64,000 bases of DNA from contig NZ_CP150145.1 of assembly GCF_037963835.1 (NCBI RefSeq), forward strand, positions 4,650,001 to 4,714,000. The letters run 5' to 3'. This document shows, piece by piece, positions 1-8,324 of the stretch. A program made the position numbers and the translations under genes. Each line of letters opens with the position of its first letter. Position 1 is the stretch's first letter. The stretch is from Paenibacillus sp. FSL H8-0332. Its GTDB lineage: Bacteria > Bacillota > Bacilli > Paenibacillales > Paenibacillaceae. A model generated the notes under the pieces. It worked only from the letters and a program-made list of their open reading frames with translations, was not told where the DNA came from and ran no database searches.

Positions 1-1030
1 CGAAGGGAACCTCGCGCAGCAGATAATAGCGCAGGGCATCCAGGCCATAGCGGTCAATCAGCGTCACCGGATCGACCACATTGCCTTTGGATTTGGACAT
101 CTTGCCGTCCTTCATCAGCAGCCAGCCATGGGCGAAGACCTTCTTCGGCAACGGTTCGCCGAGCGCCATCAGAATGATCGGCCAGTAGATCGTATGGAAG
201 CGGACAATTTCCTTCCCGACGATGTGCACATCCGCAGGCCAGTACTTCTCGTACAGACTGCGGTCCTCCGAGCCATAGCCAAGGGCCGTAATGTAGTTGG
301 TAAGCGCATCGATCCATACATACACTACATGCTTCTCGTCCCCTTTTACCTTAACACCCCAGTCAAAAGTCGTACGGGATACAGCGAGATCCTCCAGACC
401 CGGCTTAATGAAGTTGTTAATCATCTCGTTCTTACGGGATTCCGGCAGGATAAACTCCGGGTTCTCCTCGTAGAACTTCAGCAGGCGGTCAGCATACTTG
501 CTCATGCGGAAGAAGTAGCTCTCCTCCTTAACCAGCTCCACCGGATGTCCGCTGTCCGGACTTTTTCCTCCGGTAATCTTGCCGTCAGCATCGCGTTCAA
601 TATCCACCAGCTGGGTCTCGGTGTAGAAGGTCTCATCCGAAATACAGTACCAGCCTTCGTATTCTCCTTTGTAGATATCGCCCTGCTTCAGCAGGCGGTC
701 AAAAATATCCGCAACCACCTTCTTATGGCGCTCCTCCGTGGTACGGATGAAGTCATCATTGGAGATGTCCAGCTTCTTCCACAGATCCTTAATGCCTACC
801 ACAATCCCGTCCACGAACTCCTGAGGGGTCTTGCCTGCCTTCCCGGCCTTCTCTTCAATCTTCTGCCCATGCTCGTCCGTCCCCGTCAGATAGCGCACCT
901 CATAGCCGCGCAGCCGCTTGTAACGGGCCATCGCATCACCGGCTACCGTTGAATACGCATGCCCGATATGCAGCTTGTCGCTCGGATAATAGATCGGTGT
1001 TGTTAGATAAAAAGTTTTGTTCTCACTCAT
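1..1030 (-). CDS. metG: Methionyl-tRNA synthetase, N-terminal part (runs off the window)
   Basis: Class I aminoacyl-tRNA synthetase that charges tRNA-Met with methionine in the cytoplasm. About 343 codons are visible, starting MSENKTFYLTTPIYYPSDK. The ATP-binding HIGH motif appears as KLHIGHAYS near residue 21. The KMSKS loop is seen as GKMSKSKGNVVDP near residue 300. The C-terminal anticodon-binding part lies beyond base 1. A T-box leader precedes the gene, so expression is expected to rise when uncharged tRNA-Met accumulates. The start ATG (1028-1030) follows an A/G-rich stretch. Family assignment is secure from both signature motifs. Confidence 0.97.
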   Translation of the reverse strand, partial: MSENKTFYLTTPIYYPSDKLHIGHAYSTVAGDAMARYKRLRGYEVRYLTGTDEHGQKIEEKAGKAGKTPQEFVDGIVVGIKDLWKKLDISNDDFIRTTEERHKKVVADIFDRLLKQGDIYKGEYEGWYCISDETFYTETQLVDIERDADGKITGGKSPDSGHPVELVKEESYFFRMSKYADRLLKFYEENPEFILPESRKNEMINNFIKPGLEDLAVSRTTFDWGVKVKGDEKHVVYVWIDALTNYITALGYGSEDRSLYEKYWPADVHIVGKEIVRFHTIYWPIILMALGEPLPKKVFAHGWLLMKDGKMSKSKGNVVDPVTLIDRYGLDALRYYLLREVPF

Positions 1031-1072
1031 TACTTCATCATCCCTTCGTTATCCCTAATCGTCCATTTCACA

Positions 1073-1104
1073 CAAAAAACTCCCGCCCCTCTATGGGGCG
1101 AGAG
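1073..1104 (-). terminator. T-box attenuator terminator
   Basis: On the minus strand CTCTCGCCCC, loop ATAG, then AGGGGCGGGAG is followed by TTTTTT. It lies directly after the T-box core, the standard position for the conditional terminator of a T-box riboswitch. Confidence 0.88.
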
Positions 1105-1356
1105 TAAACTCACGCGATACCACCCAACATTCCCCGGCTCCTCACAGAGCGCAGGCTTCGTCAGTTCCTTAACGGAACTGTCCATTAACGCTGGAACACG
1201 CCGTGCGCTTACGCAGGCCCCGGCTTCAGGCCTCCCGCTCGAACACAGTTCCTCCCGGACCATCTTCAATCTGGCGTCCCATACCGGCTCCCAGCACCCC
1301 GGCTCTCTGTAATGGTGTCCACATCTACTTATCCGTTCCTCGGAATATCACTTATT
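1073..1356 (-). promoter_or_regulatory. T-box riboswitch leader of metG
   Basis: Reading the minus strand, the leader has the T-box core GGGTGGTATCGCGTGAG at 1125-1109. This is close to the consensus GGGTGGNACCGCG and supplies the TGG that pairs with the tRNA acceptor end. A terminator with a T-run follows immediately. Near the 5' end, the bases GGAC and GTCC can close a Stem I. On its 3' side is GAAGATGG, so the candidate specifier codon is ATG (Met) at 1263-1261. Uncharged tRNA-Met would stabilise the antiterminator. The exact limits of Stem I were not folded. Confidence 0.88.
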
Positions 1357-1362
1357 ATTCAA

Positions 1363-1391
1363 AATATACCCATACCAGCTGCCCGTGTCAA
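1363..1391 (-). promoter_or_regulatory. Sigma-A-type promoter of metG
   Basis: TTGACA (1391-1386), a 17-base spacer and TATATT (1368-1363) on the minus strand predict a start near 1356 and a leader of about 325 bases. The -35 box overlaps the yidD stop codon (1388-1390), so metG has its own promoter packed against the end of the upstream gene. Confidence 0.75.
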
Positions 1392-1651
1392 GTCGTATGC
1401 AGCGGCTTGTCCCCAGATGGCTGCTCTTTGCGCGGCGGCACCGGGTCAAGGCCTCCCGGATGGAAGGGATGACAGCGGGCAATCCGCCTGGCAGCGAGCC
1501 AAGAACCCTTAAGCGGTCCATGGACCTCAATGGCTTCCAGCGCGTATGCCGAACAGGTCGGGTAGAACCGGCAGGTTGCAGGCTTCAGCGGCGAAATGAA
1601 CTTGCGGTAGACCCGGATAGGGGCCTGTACCGTTCTTCGTAAGGTAGCCAT
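1388..1651 (-). CDS. yidD: Membrane protein insertion efficiency factor YidD
   Basis: Short basic protein of 87 residues that helps the YidC/Oxa1 insertase place proteins in the membrane. The family signature is plain: an N-terminal amphipathic stretch, then YRKFISPLKPATCRFYPTCS with conserved cysteines, YALEAIEVHGPLKG, and ARCHPFHPGGLDPVP. The start ATG is preceded by GAGGG about 9 bases upstream. It begins 2 bases after the stop of the Zur-like regulator gene and is probably co-transcribed with it. No clear terminator follows, so transcription may run on into the metG leader. Confidence 0.93.
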   Translation of the reverse strand: MATLRRTVQAPIRVYRKFISPLKPATCRFYPTCSAYALEAIEVHGPLKGSWLAARRIARCHPFHPGGLDPVPPRKEQPSGDKPLHTT

Positions 1652-1653
1652 AT

Positions 1654-2115
1654 TCAGCGTCCCTCTTTGCTGCGGGCAGCCCCGGCCGGCTCTTCTTCTC
1701 TTCCCTGCTCACAATCCTTGCAGTAGCCGAATACCTCGAATTTATGCTTGACCACGCGGAACTGATCCGGCGGATCGGTTAGATTCATCGGGCAGAATTG
1801 AATGGGGTACGTCTTCATACACTGCAGACAAATCATATGGTGATGATGGTGATCCTGACTGCAGCTTGCCTTGAATTTGACGCCTTCTTCAAATACAATC
1901 TGCTCCAGTACCCCCAGCTCCTCCATAACGCGCAGGTTACGGTAGACTGTATCGAAGCTCAGCCCGCTGTACTTGCGGCCCATATGCTCATATACATCCT
2001 TCGCAGACAAGTATCCCGTATTCTCGCCGAATAATTTGGCAAGCGTCTTGCGCTGATCGGTGATTCGCAGCCCCTGCCCCGACATGGCTTCCAGGATTTG
2101 ATCTGTCGACAGCAT
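1654..2115 (-). CDS. zur: Fur-family metalloregulator, probably zinc-sensing Zur
   Basis: Cytoplasmic repressor of 153 residues with the Fur fold. The N-terminal winged helix covers about residues 5-80 (LRITDQRKTLAKLF, SFDTVYRNL). The C-terminal dimerisation and metal domain has a DHHHHHMIC run near residue 90. Two CxxC pairs, CLQC (96-99) and CKDC (132-135), form the usual structural zinc site. The start at 2115 was chosen because GGGAG sits 8 bases upstream; the in-frame ATG at 2130 lacks a good site. Zur is favoured over Fur or PerR by the histidine-rich sensing region and the cysteine pairs, but the sequence alone does not exclude Fur. Confidence 0.75.
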   Translation of the reverse strand: MLSTDQILEAMSGQGLRITDQRKTLAKLFGENTGYLSAKDVYEHMGRKYSGLSFDTVYRNLRVMEELGVLEQIVFEEGVKFKASCSQDHHHHHMICLQCMKTYPIQFCPMNLTDPPDQFRVVKHKFEVFGYCKDCEQGREEEPAGAARSKEGR

Positions 2116-2237
2116 TCGCTCATCTCCCATAACAAAGGTCGTTTGTGTTGCACTCTCTTTATAATGCCCCAAAAGCACTGCCCCGTCAATAAAAGTGCCC
2201 GTTGCCTGCCTGCATCCACAGACTTGCATTAGAATAC

Positions 2238-2273
2238 AAAACGGCAGCCGCCCCCTCAGGAGCGCTGCCGTTT
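2238..2273 (-). terminator. Terminator after the stalk-domain gene
   Basis: On the minus strand AAACGGCAGC and GCTGCCGTTTT pair around a 14-base loop, ending in a short T-run. It lies between the stalk-protein stop (2298) and the Zur-like gene. Confidence 0.7.
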
Positions 2274-2297
2274 GTGCCGTTTGTATTGTAGAAGAAA

Positions 2298-4595
2298 TTA
2301 TTTTTTCGCTGGAAGCGGGGTAAAGACAAAGTTAACGGGCAGGTTGCTGCCGGAAGCGACGGAGAACACAATCTCCACGCGCCCTTCATACTCTCCGGTA
2401 CGGTAGACTACAGCGTTCGTATCTGATGTTTTTCCTATTACCCCCTTATTTGGAAGGTTCACCATTGTGCCGTTTACAATCAACGGTCCCAGATAAGGAC
2501 CCCCGCGCGGGTTGAAGGTGATCAGCGTGTTTGCTGCAACACGGTCCAGTACGATTTTGTACAGTACCCCGAAGTTACCGGCATTGGAAACATATGTTCC
2601 CTTCATTGGATCAATGCCGTCCAGGTTTTTGTCCATTATATTATCGCCCAGAAGCAGCTTGCTTTGCGTGGTACCCACCAGATCGGTCACGTTCATGATG
2701 CGGGTAGAATCAGGGAATGTTCCCCGGGTATGCACGCCGTCAATGTCAAGAATCGGCAGATAAGGCAGCTCGGCGACAGGATCTTTGCTCTGCTCCACCA
2801 TAACTACGTTATACTGAACCGGCAGATCACTGAACAGGTCTGCGCTCAGCGACATTACGTCTTTGGGCTTCATGGCGACTTTGTTCAGGTCTGTCATAAT
2901 CGGAAGACTTTGCCCAGGCTGCAGGGTAATTTGCGATTCGGCCAAGCCGGTAACCATGGAATTGAAGTATTTCTCCATCGATACTTTTCCTGTATATTCC
3001 GGTGAGGTCACCGGTCCGGCAATTCCTAGATATTGGATGTTAATGGTTGTCGGATACAGGTTGTTATTCGTTGCAATCACATAGAGCTTCTGTCTGGTAG
3101 CCATATTGTTCATATGATGCACCAGGAAGCGCGTATTGCCCACTGAATTCTCCCGGTACAGTACACCTTCCGTCTGAACGGTCTCCGGGCTGTTGCTGCG
3201 GATCAGGGTGTAGCCTTCGGACGACAGCGTATACGGCAGGTTAGGGAGCGCCGGGATCATCCCGCCGTCCATACTGATGATATCCCCCGGAATGGTGAAC
3301 AGCTTCGTTACTTCATCTTGTGTATACAGTTGTTCATTGGTGATTGTAATCATCTTCTCAAAAGTACTGCTAAGACCGCGCTTGTCCGTAACCGTAAGCT
3401 GAATGGACAGCGGTCCCGGGGTGAAATACGCCAGGGAACGATTGTTCCAGGTAGCGGTCAGCTCTTCATTCTCAGGATCATAGCTGGTATCGGTCAGGAT
3501 TACCGGCTCACCCATTTTGTATTCTTCTTTATCTGTTGTGAATTGGGCTACTGGCGGCTGGTTAGGCTGCAATACCTGGATCGTTACCGGGTAAGGATCA
3601 CTCCACAGGTTGTTCGCATCACGCACAGAGTAAGTAACCGTATAGAATCCCGGTTGATCGTATACATCCATCTTATTGCCGCTCCACAGCTCTTCAACAA
3701 TAGGAGAACCGTTCGGTGAAGAACTGGTAGTCACATAATTCACTGTAGTCTCACCGGCATAGATTTCCTTAGGCTGAACGGTGAAGGATGCTGTCGGCTT
3801 CGTATTCAGCGTAAGAATAACCCGCTTCTGAACATTGTCAACGGTGTAGGGAATTTTGAGTGCAGAGGTTATAGAGGTTAACGGAATCATGAAGGTGCCT
3901 TTGAACTGGTAAGCAGGACCCTTCATGGTAACCTTGGTACCATCGACTGTGTATATCTTGCTGTCCGTCTTGAACCGCATAATGCTCGTGCCCTTGGTCA
4001 CAATAACCTCTTTGGTCTTGGCGTCATACGTGAAGGCAACGCCGACCATCTCCACCATTGCCCGAATGGATACATACGAGACACCATTCTTGACAGCCAT
4101 TGGCTGATTGGCAGTGTACGGGGTACCATTTCTGAACATCTTGTTGCTGTTCATCATCAGGATAAGCTGGCCTCCCCCTGCAGCAGAGTTAGTCATGCTT
4201 GGGGTTACAGGCGAATCTGTTAACGGAGTAGCCGTAGGCATAACGGCATCAGTCGGCACAGTACCGTCCACAGGAGCAATAGTAGCCCCAGGAGCTACAG
4301 TAGCCGCCGGAATCGGTGTTTCCGTTACTCCCGGAGCTGGAGTTGCTGTCGGAACAACTACGGCCGGAACCGGAGTTGGGGTTGGCATTACTGTGCCTGC
4401 CGGCGGCTCGGTAACAAGCGGCGGCAGCGGATCAGTTGACTCGGGCTGAAGCTGTGTGTCAGCGGTGTTTGCCGCTGCGTTAACGCTCTGAGGTGTTGCA
4501 CTCTCTGTGCTGACAGGCGCGGCCCAAGCCGGCACGGCTGCAATGGATTGCGATACAGCCAATACTGCCACTAAAATTACTTTTTTCAAATTCAT
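2298..4595 (-). CDS. Secreted copper-amine-oxidase-N ('stalk') domain protein with PKD-like repeats
   Basis: Large exported protein of 765 residues with a clear signal peptide (MNLKKVILVAVLAVSQSIAA, cut near AWA-AP). Residues about 28-145 are a Pro/Thr/Ala/Val-rich linker. About 150-265 matches the stalk domain common in Paenibacillus surface proteins (AVKNGVSYVSIRAMVEMVG, PYTVDNVQKRVILTLN). About 265-430 carries two PKD-like beta-sandwich repeats (PTASFTVQP..., PPVAQFTTDKEEY). The C-terminal 330 residues are beta-rich with no recognised catalytic motif. It has no LPXTG or S-layer anchor. A cell-envelope role is inferred; the ligand is unknown. The start follows GAAGGAG. Confidence 0.8.
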   Translation of the reverse strand: MNLKKVILVAVLAVSQSIAAVPAWAAPVSTESATPQSVNAAANTADTQLQPESTDPLPPLVTEPPAGTVMPTPTPVPAVVVPTATPAPGVTETPIPAATVAPGATIAPVDGTVPTDAVMPTATPLTDSPVTPSMTNSAAGGGQLILMMNSNKMFRNGTPYTANQPMAVKNGVSYVSIRAMVEMVGVAFTYDAKTKEVIVTKGTSIMRFKTDSKIYTVDGTKVTMKGPAYQFKGTFMIPLTSITSALKIPYTVDNVQKRVILTLNTKPTASFTVQPKEIYAGETTVNYVTTSSSPNGSPIVEELWSGNKMDVYDQPGFYTVTYSVRDANNLWSDPYPVTIQVLQPNQPPVAQFTTDKEEYKMGEPVILTDTSYDPENEELTATWNNRSLAYFTPGPLSIQLTVTDKRGLSSTFEKMITITNEQLYTQDEVTKLFTIPGDIISMDGGMIPALPNLPYTLSSEGYTLIRSNSPETVQTEGVLYRENSVGNTRFLVHHMNNMATRQKLYVIATNNNLYPTTINIQYLGIAGPVTSPEYTGKVSMEKYFNSMVTGLAESQITLQPGQSLPIMTDLNKVAMKPKDVMSLSADLFSDLPVQYNVVMVEQSKDPVAELPYLPILDIDGVHTRGTFPDSTRIMNVTDLVGTTQSKLLLGDNIMDKNLDGIDPMKGTYVSNAGNFGVLYKIVLDRVAANTLITFNPRGGPYLGPLIVNGTMVNLPNKGVIGKTSDTNAVVYRTGEYEGRVEIVFSVASGSNLPVNFVFTPLPAKK

Positions 4596-4669
4596 TGTAC
4601 GACTCCTTCTGCTCCCATTGTAGTGTATAAGGCAGGTATCTTTATTGCTTTCTTTCCACCTTATAATCC

Positions 4670-4702
4670 CCGCAAAAACGCAACCGCCCTTCGCAGGACG
4701 GC
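4670..4702 (-). terminator. Second terminator downstream of the sugar ABC operon
   Basis: Minus strand CCGTCCT, loop GCGA, AGGGCGG, then TTGCGTTTTT. With the hairpin at 4788-4827 it forms a double terminator between the response-regulator gene and the stalk-protein gene. The remaining bases of 4596-4840 hold the presumed promoter of the stalk gene; I could not pick a convincing -35/-10 pair. Confidence 0.6.
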
Positions 4703-4787
4703 AGTATATTTTGCCACGTTCATTTTACAAAACATAGTATTAGACGCATGTTATAGCGAAAAGTTTCATTCTGTGTAAAAAGAAAAC

Positions 4788-4827
4788 AAAAAAATAACGA
4801 CCGCCCCTTATCGGGGACAATCGCTAT
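4788..4827 (-). terminator. Terminator of the first sugar ABC operon
   Basis: Minus strand AGCGATTGTCCCC, loop GATAA, GGGGCGGTCGTTATT, then a run of T. It follows the response-regulator stop codon by about 14 bases. Confidence 0.7.
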
Positions 4828-4840
4828 GGCCGGCAACCCG

Positions 4841-5635
4841 CTAAGGACGGGCGTCGACCGTCCGGTACTTGCTGCGGTATTCCTTGGGGGTCATTCCCGT
4901 CTGCTTCAGGAACACCTTGGTGAAATAACGGCGTTCCTGATAGCCGACCCCGGAGCTGATGACAGTGATGCTCTTATCGCTGCTTGATAGCATGAACTTG
5001 GCAGCTTCAATCCGCTGCTGCGTGATATACTCCACGAAGGTCATCGCAAATTGGTTTTTGAACAACAGGCAGAAATAACTGCTGCTGATGCCGATCCTGT
5101 TCGCCACCTCGTCGATGCCCAGGTCAGCATTCAGGCGCTCAGTAATGTGTTGTACGGCTTGATTCATGAGCTGCTCCGGTGTTTTTTTGACGGTATCCTC
5201 AGCCGCTGGCACTTCCTGAAACAATGGAATGCTGTTATACAACTTATCCTTGTACTGCCTGCTGCGGATACGGGCACCGATCTCCCGCACCTTGTCACCC
5301 AGCTCCCCGTAGTGGATCGGCTTACAGATGTACTCCTTCACACCCAGACGGATCGCTTCACGAGCATAATCGAATTCCTGATAGCCGCTGAGCAGCAGCA
5401 CTTCACTCTCCAGCCCCATCTCCCGCAGCTTCCCGATGAACACCAGGCCATCCATCACCGGCATACGGATATCGCAGAGCACCAGATCCGGCGGCTGCTC
5501 CTCGGCCATGCGCAGAGCTTCTATTCCGCTGCGGGCCATCCCCGCAACCTCCATCCCCATGTCCTGCCAGGGAAGAACTCTGTTGAGATTATTCAGAATA
5601 GGCGCCTCATCGTCAACCAATAATACTTTTAGCAT
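4841..5635 (-). CDS. YesN-type response regulator (receiver + AraC DNA-binding domain)
   Basis: Two-component regulator of 264 residues. The N-terminal receiver domain begins MLKVLLVDDE; the phospho-acceptor is Asp55 in LCDIRMPVMDG, and Lys in YICKPI is also present. The C-terminal AraC-type double helix-turn-helix covers about 165-260 (IGISSSYFCLLFKNQFAMTF, VGYQERRYFTKVFLKQTGM). It is shorter than most YesN proteins because the linker is brief. The start at 5635 has GGGGGAA upstream and overlaps the kinase gene by 23 bases, indicating translational coupling. It probably activates its own sugar-transport operon; the inducer is unknown. Confidence 0.92.
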   Translation of the reverse strand: MLKVLLVDDEAPILNNLNRVLPWQDMGMEVAGMARSGIEALRMAEEQPPDLVLCDIRMPVMDGLVFIGKLREMGLESEVLLLSGYQEFDYAREAIRLGVKEYICKPIHYGELGDKVREIGARIRSRQYKDKLYNSIPLFQEVPAAEDTVKKTPEQLMNQAVQHITERLNADLGIDEVANRIGISSSYFCLLFKNQFAMTFVEYITQQRIEAAKFMLSSSDKSITVISSGVGYQERRYFTKVFLKQTGMTPKEYRSKYRTVDARP

Positions 5636-7466
5636 AATGATCTTCCCCCTGCCCGTATTTCGGAATGACGCACTGGATGATCGTTCCTTCACCCGGACTT
5701 GCACATATGAAAATCCCGTACCGGTCGCCATATTCTATACGTATGCGGTCTGCTACACTGCGGACTCCAAGCCCCCGCCGTTCGAGATGTATGCCCTGAC
5801 CCGGCTTATCCTCCGGCTTCTGTTCTGCCGTATCGTTCACCATATATTGAAACATGGACAGTTGGGACGGAGTCATGCCGATCCCGTTGTCCTGAATCCG
5901 CAGAATCAGATTACCTTGGGTCTCCCAAACCTTAACGCTCACCAGACCCTTATACCCGATCCCCTCAAAACCATGCTGAATGCTGTTCTCTACCAGCGGC
6001 TGGAGCGTAAGCTTCAGAATCCCGCAATTCAGCAGCTCTGCCGGAATTTCAAGCTCATAATCGAACAGGTCCTCGAACCGGAATTTCTGGATGTCCAGAT
6101 AATTGCGCAGATGCTTAACCTCTTCCTCCAGCGTAATCTCATCCTTGTCCTGAATGCTGATCCGCAGGATGCTAGCCAGCCGGTATACCATCTCACTGAC
6201 CTTACGGCCTTCATTCTGCACAGCCAGCACATTGATCGACTCCAGGGTATTGAACAGAAAATGCGGCTTGATCTGCGCCTGCAGCACACGCATTTCCGCC
6301 TGATTCTTGCGCTGCTGCTCCACATGAACCCGGTTGAACAGCATATTGATTTTGTCCATAAGATCATTGAAGCCTCTGGCCAGCAGCGTCATCTCATCGT
6401 TGCCCTTCTCCTCGACGCGGGTAGTGAGGTCTCCGTCCTCCACCCGGCGCATGAAGCGCACAATCACAGCAATCCCGCCTGTTATCCGGTTCATGAAGAA
6501 CAGATTGAAAATGACCGCCCCCAGCAGGCACAGGAACATCACAACGACGAACCAGCGGGCAAACACCGTTACCTCATGAGACAAAGTATCCCAAGAAGTG
6601 ATGGAGACGAGACTCCAGGGATACTCCTTGAGATGGTAGACCGACAGAATGCTTTTCTCGCCGCCAAACTGTGTCTTGAAGCTCTGAAAACCAGGCTTGA
6701 AGATCATATCCTTCGTCGTGAAGTCACGGAAATCCTGTCCGTCCAGCTTCCTGTCCGGGTCCAGCAGAATCATCCCGTCATCGTTAACCAGCATGAAGGA
6801 CACCTTCTGGTTTGTGCCCCCAATCTTAAGATTGCGAAAAATCGACTCAAACTCCCAGTTCTTGATCTGAACAACCAGAATGCCGATATTCTGAAAGAAG
6901 CTAAGTTCCTTAACCAGCCGGATTTGCGTAAATACAGCCTCCGTCCCGGTCAGTTCAGGGTACTCATGCGGGGCCAGCCACTTCGGAACCCCGTTCAGCT
7001 TCATCACCTCCTGATAAAGCTCGCTGCCTTTGAACTTATCATAGGGCAGCGTGCGGAAGTTCTCCTTGTTGAAGACGGATACAATCTCCGAGCTGCCTTT
7101 CCCGTTGAAATTATACAGGAAAGCATAGCTGATCGACGGATGATTATAGAGCAGACTCCGGAAATTGCGCTGGCTCGCATTCAGGCTGAGCTGCTCAGCA
7201 TCGGTTAAATCCTGCTTGGAGGGATCATCCGCGCTGAGCGCCATATGAAATACCGAGGTGGCAATTCCGTTGTCAGTCACATTATCCATATCCTTGAAGA
7301 CATTAGAAATGCTGTAGCTGATCGCTTTGAGCGAATATTCGGACTGCTGGCTGTATTTCTTCTCAATGGAATTATAAGTCACGAAGAACATAATCATGCC
7401 AAGAATGAACAGCGGAATGATAATCAGGCCTAAGAATGCCGTAAACAATTTGTAGCGCAGATTCAT
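5613..7466 (-). CDS. YesM-type sensor histidine kinase
   Basis: Membrane kinase of 617 residues. TM1 is near residues 8-28 and TM2 near 296-320, flanking a roughly 265-residue extracellular sensor. A HAMP segment follows. The His_kinase domain has the phospho-acceptor His402 in QIKPHFLFNTLESI. The HATPase domain has an N box (PLVENSIQHGFEG), DNGIGM and GLGVRSVADRI. This layout is typical of the LytS/YesM family that senses sugars or a binding-protein complex. The gene lies 27 bases after the permease and overlaps the response regulator. GGAGC lies upstream of the ATG. Confidence 0.93.
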   Translation of the reverse strand: MNLRYKLFTAFLGLIIIPLFILGMIMFFVTYNSIEKKYSQQSEYSLKAISYSISNVFKDMDNVTDNGIATSVFHMALSADDPSKQDLTDAEQLSLNASQRNFRSLLYNHPSISYAFLYNFNGKGSSEIVSVFNKENFRTLPYDKFKGSELYQEVMKLNGVPKWLAPHEYPELTGTEAVFTQIRLVKELSFFQNIGILVVQIKNWEFESIFRNLKIGGTNQKVSFMLVNDDGMILLDPDRKLDGQDFRDFTTKDMIFKPGFQSFKTQFGGEKSILSVYHLKEYPWSLVSITSWDTLSHEVTVFARWFVVVMFLCLLGAVIFNLFFMNRITGGIAVIVRFMRRVEDGDLTTRVEEKGNDEMTLLARGFNDLMDKINMLFNRVHVEQQRKNQAEMRVLQAQIKPHFLFNTLESINVLAVQNEGRKVSEMVYRLASILRISIQDKDEITLEEEVKHLRNYLDIQKFRFEDLFDYELEIPAELLNCGILKLTLQPLVENSIQHGFEGIGYKGLVSVKVWETQGNLILRIQDNGIGMTPSQLSMFQYMVNDTAEQKPEDKPGQGIHLERRGLGVRSVADRIRIEYGDRYGIFICASPGEGTIIQCVIPKYGQGEDHYAKSIIG

Positions 7467-7493
7467 CGGCCATTGCTCCTGACATGATTTATG

Positions 7494-8324
7494 TTATCCT
7501 TTTACACTGCCTGCGGTAACGCCTTCAATAATCTTCTCCTGCAGAACCGCATAGATCACTATGACCGGAACCACACTGAAGACAATCCCCGCTGACATCT
7601 GTGCGTAATTCATCTGGTACTGATCGCGGAACTGAACCATCCCCACAGGGAGCGTACGCAGCTCGTCATTGGAGAGGAAATAGTTAGCCAGCAGGAATTC
7701 ATTCCAATTTCCCAGGAAATTAACAATGAATACAGTAACCATCGCCGGAACTGTCAAAGGTACAATAATTCTAGCAAAGATGCCCGGAGCCTTCAAGCCA
7801 TCCATGACCGCCGCTTCTTCAATTTCACTGGGCAGCGAACGCATGAAGGCCGCCAGAATAATGATCGTGAACGGGATCGCATTGGCAATATAAGGAATAA
7901 TGAGCGCCCAGTGGGTATTCAGAATATGCAGCTTGCGGACAATCGTGTAGATAGGCAGCATCAGCGCGTTGTTCGGAATCAGCATCCCGATCAGAACCAG
8001 CGAGAACAGAATCTTATTCCACTTCCCCTGGCGCATCCGCGTGACCGCGAAGGCGAACATAGACGCCAGCAGAATAGATACCACAGAAGCAAGAATCGAA
8101 ATATATAAGCTGTTGAAAAAATAAGTGCTGATCTTGGCATTCACCCAAGCTTCCACATAGTTGGACCATTCGAAGCTCTTCGGAATGCCGAAGGGATGGA
8201 GGGCAATCGCATTGTTATCCTTCTTCACCGAGGAGAAGAGGACGAAGAGGAACGGGAACAGCACAATTAACAGATACCCCAGCAAGGCGATGTGCGGCAG
8301 ACTTTTCTTCAGCAGGCGCGGCAT
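7494..8324 (-). CDS. Carbohydrate ABC transporter permease (MalG/AraQ type)
   Basis: Inner-membrane permease of 276 residues with six predicted helices. The EAA loop that contacts the ATPase is visible as EIEEAAVMDGLKAPGIFARI with a downstream PLTVPAM. The C-terminus ends GVTAGSVKG, as in CUT1 family MalG-like subunits. Its ATG overlaps the stop codon of the partner permease by one base (TGATG). No ATP-binding subunit is encoded nearby, so it presumably uses a shared MsmX/UgpC-type ATPase encoded elsewhere. Confidence 0.93.
   Translation of the reverse strand: MPRLLKKSLPHIALLGYLLIVLFPFLFVLFSSVKKDNNAIALHPFGIPKSFEWSNYVEAWVNAKISTYFFNSLYISILASVVSILLASMFAFAVTRMRQGKWNKILFSLVLIGMLIPNNALMLPIYTIVRKLHILNTHWALIIPYIANAIPFTIIILAAFMRSLPSEIEEAAVMDGLKAPGIFARIIVPLTVPAMVTVFIVNFLGNWNEFLLANYFLSNDELRTLPVGMVQFRDQYQMNYAQMSAGIVFSVVPVIVIYAVLQEKIIEGVTAGSVKG

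Noticed and set aside
4230..4450. A possible tandem repeat or recombination site in GC-rich, low-complexity DNA
   Set aside because: It encodes the Pro/Thr/Ala linker of the stalk-domain protein. The repetition is at amino-acid level, not a DNA element.
5436..7208. A 590-codon open frame antisense to the first sensor kinase
   Set aside because: His/Leu/Gln-rich translation without domains. The kinase on the other strand has all catalytic boxes.
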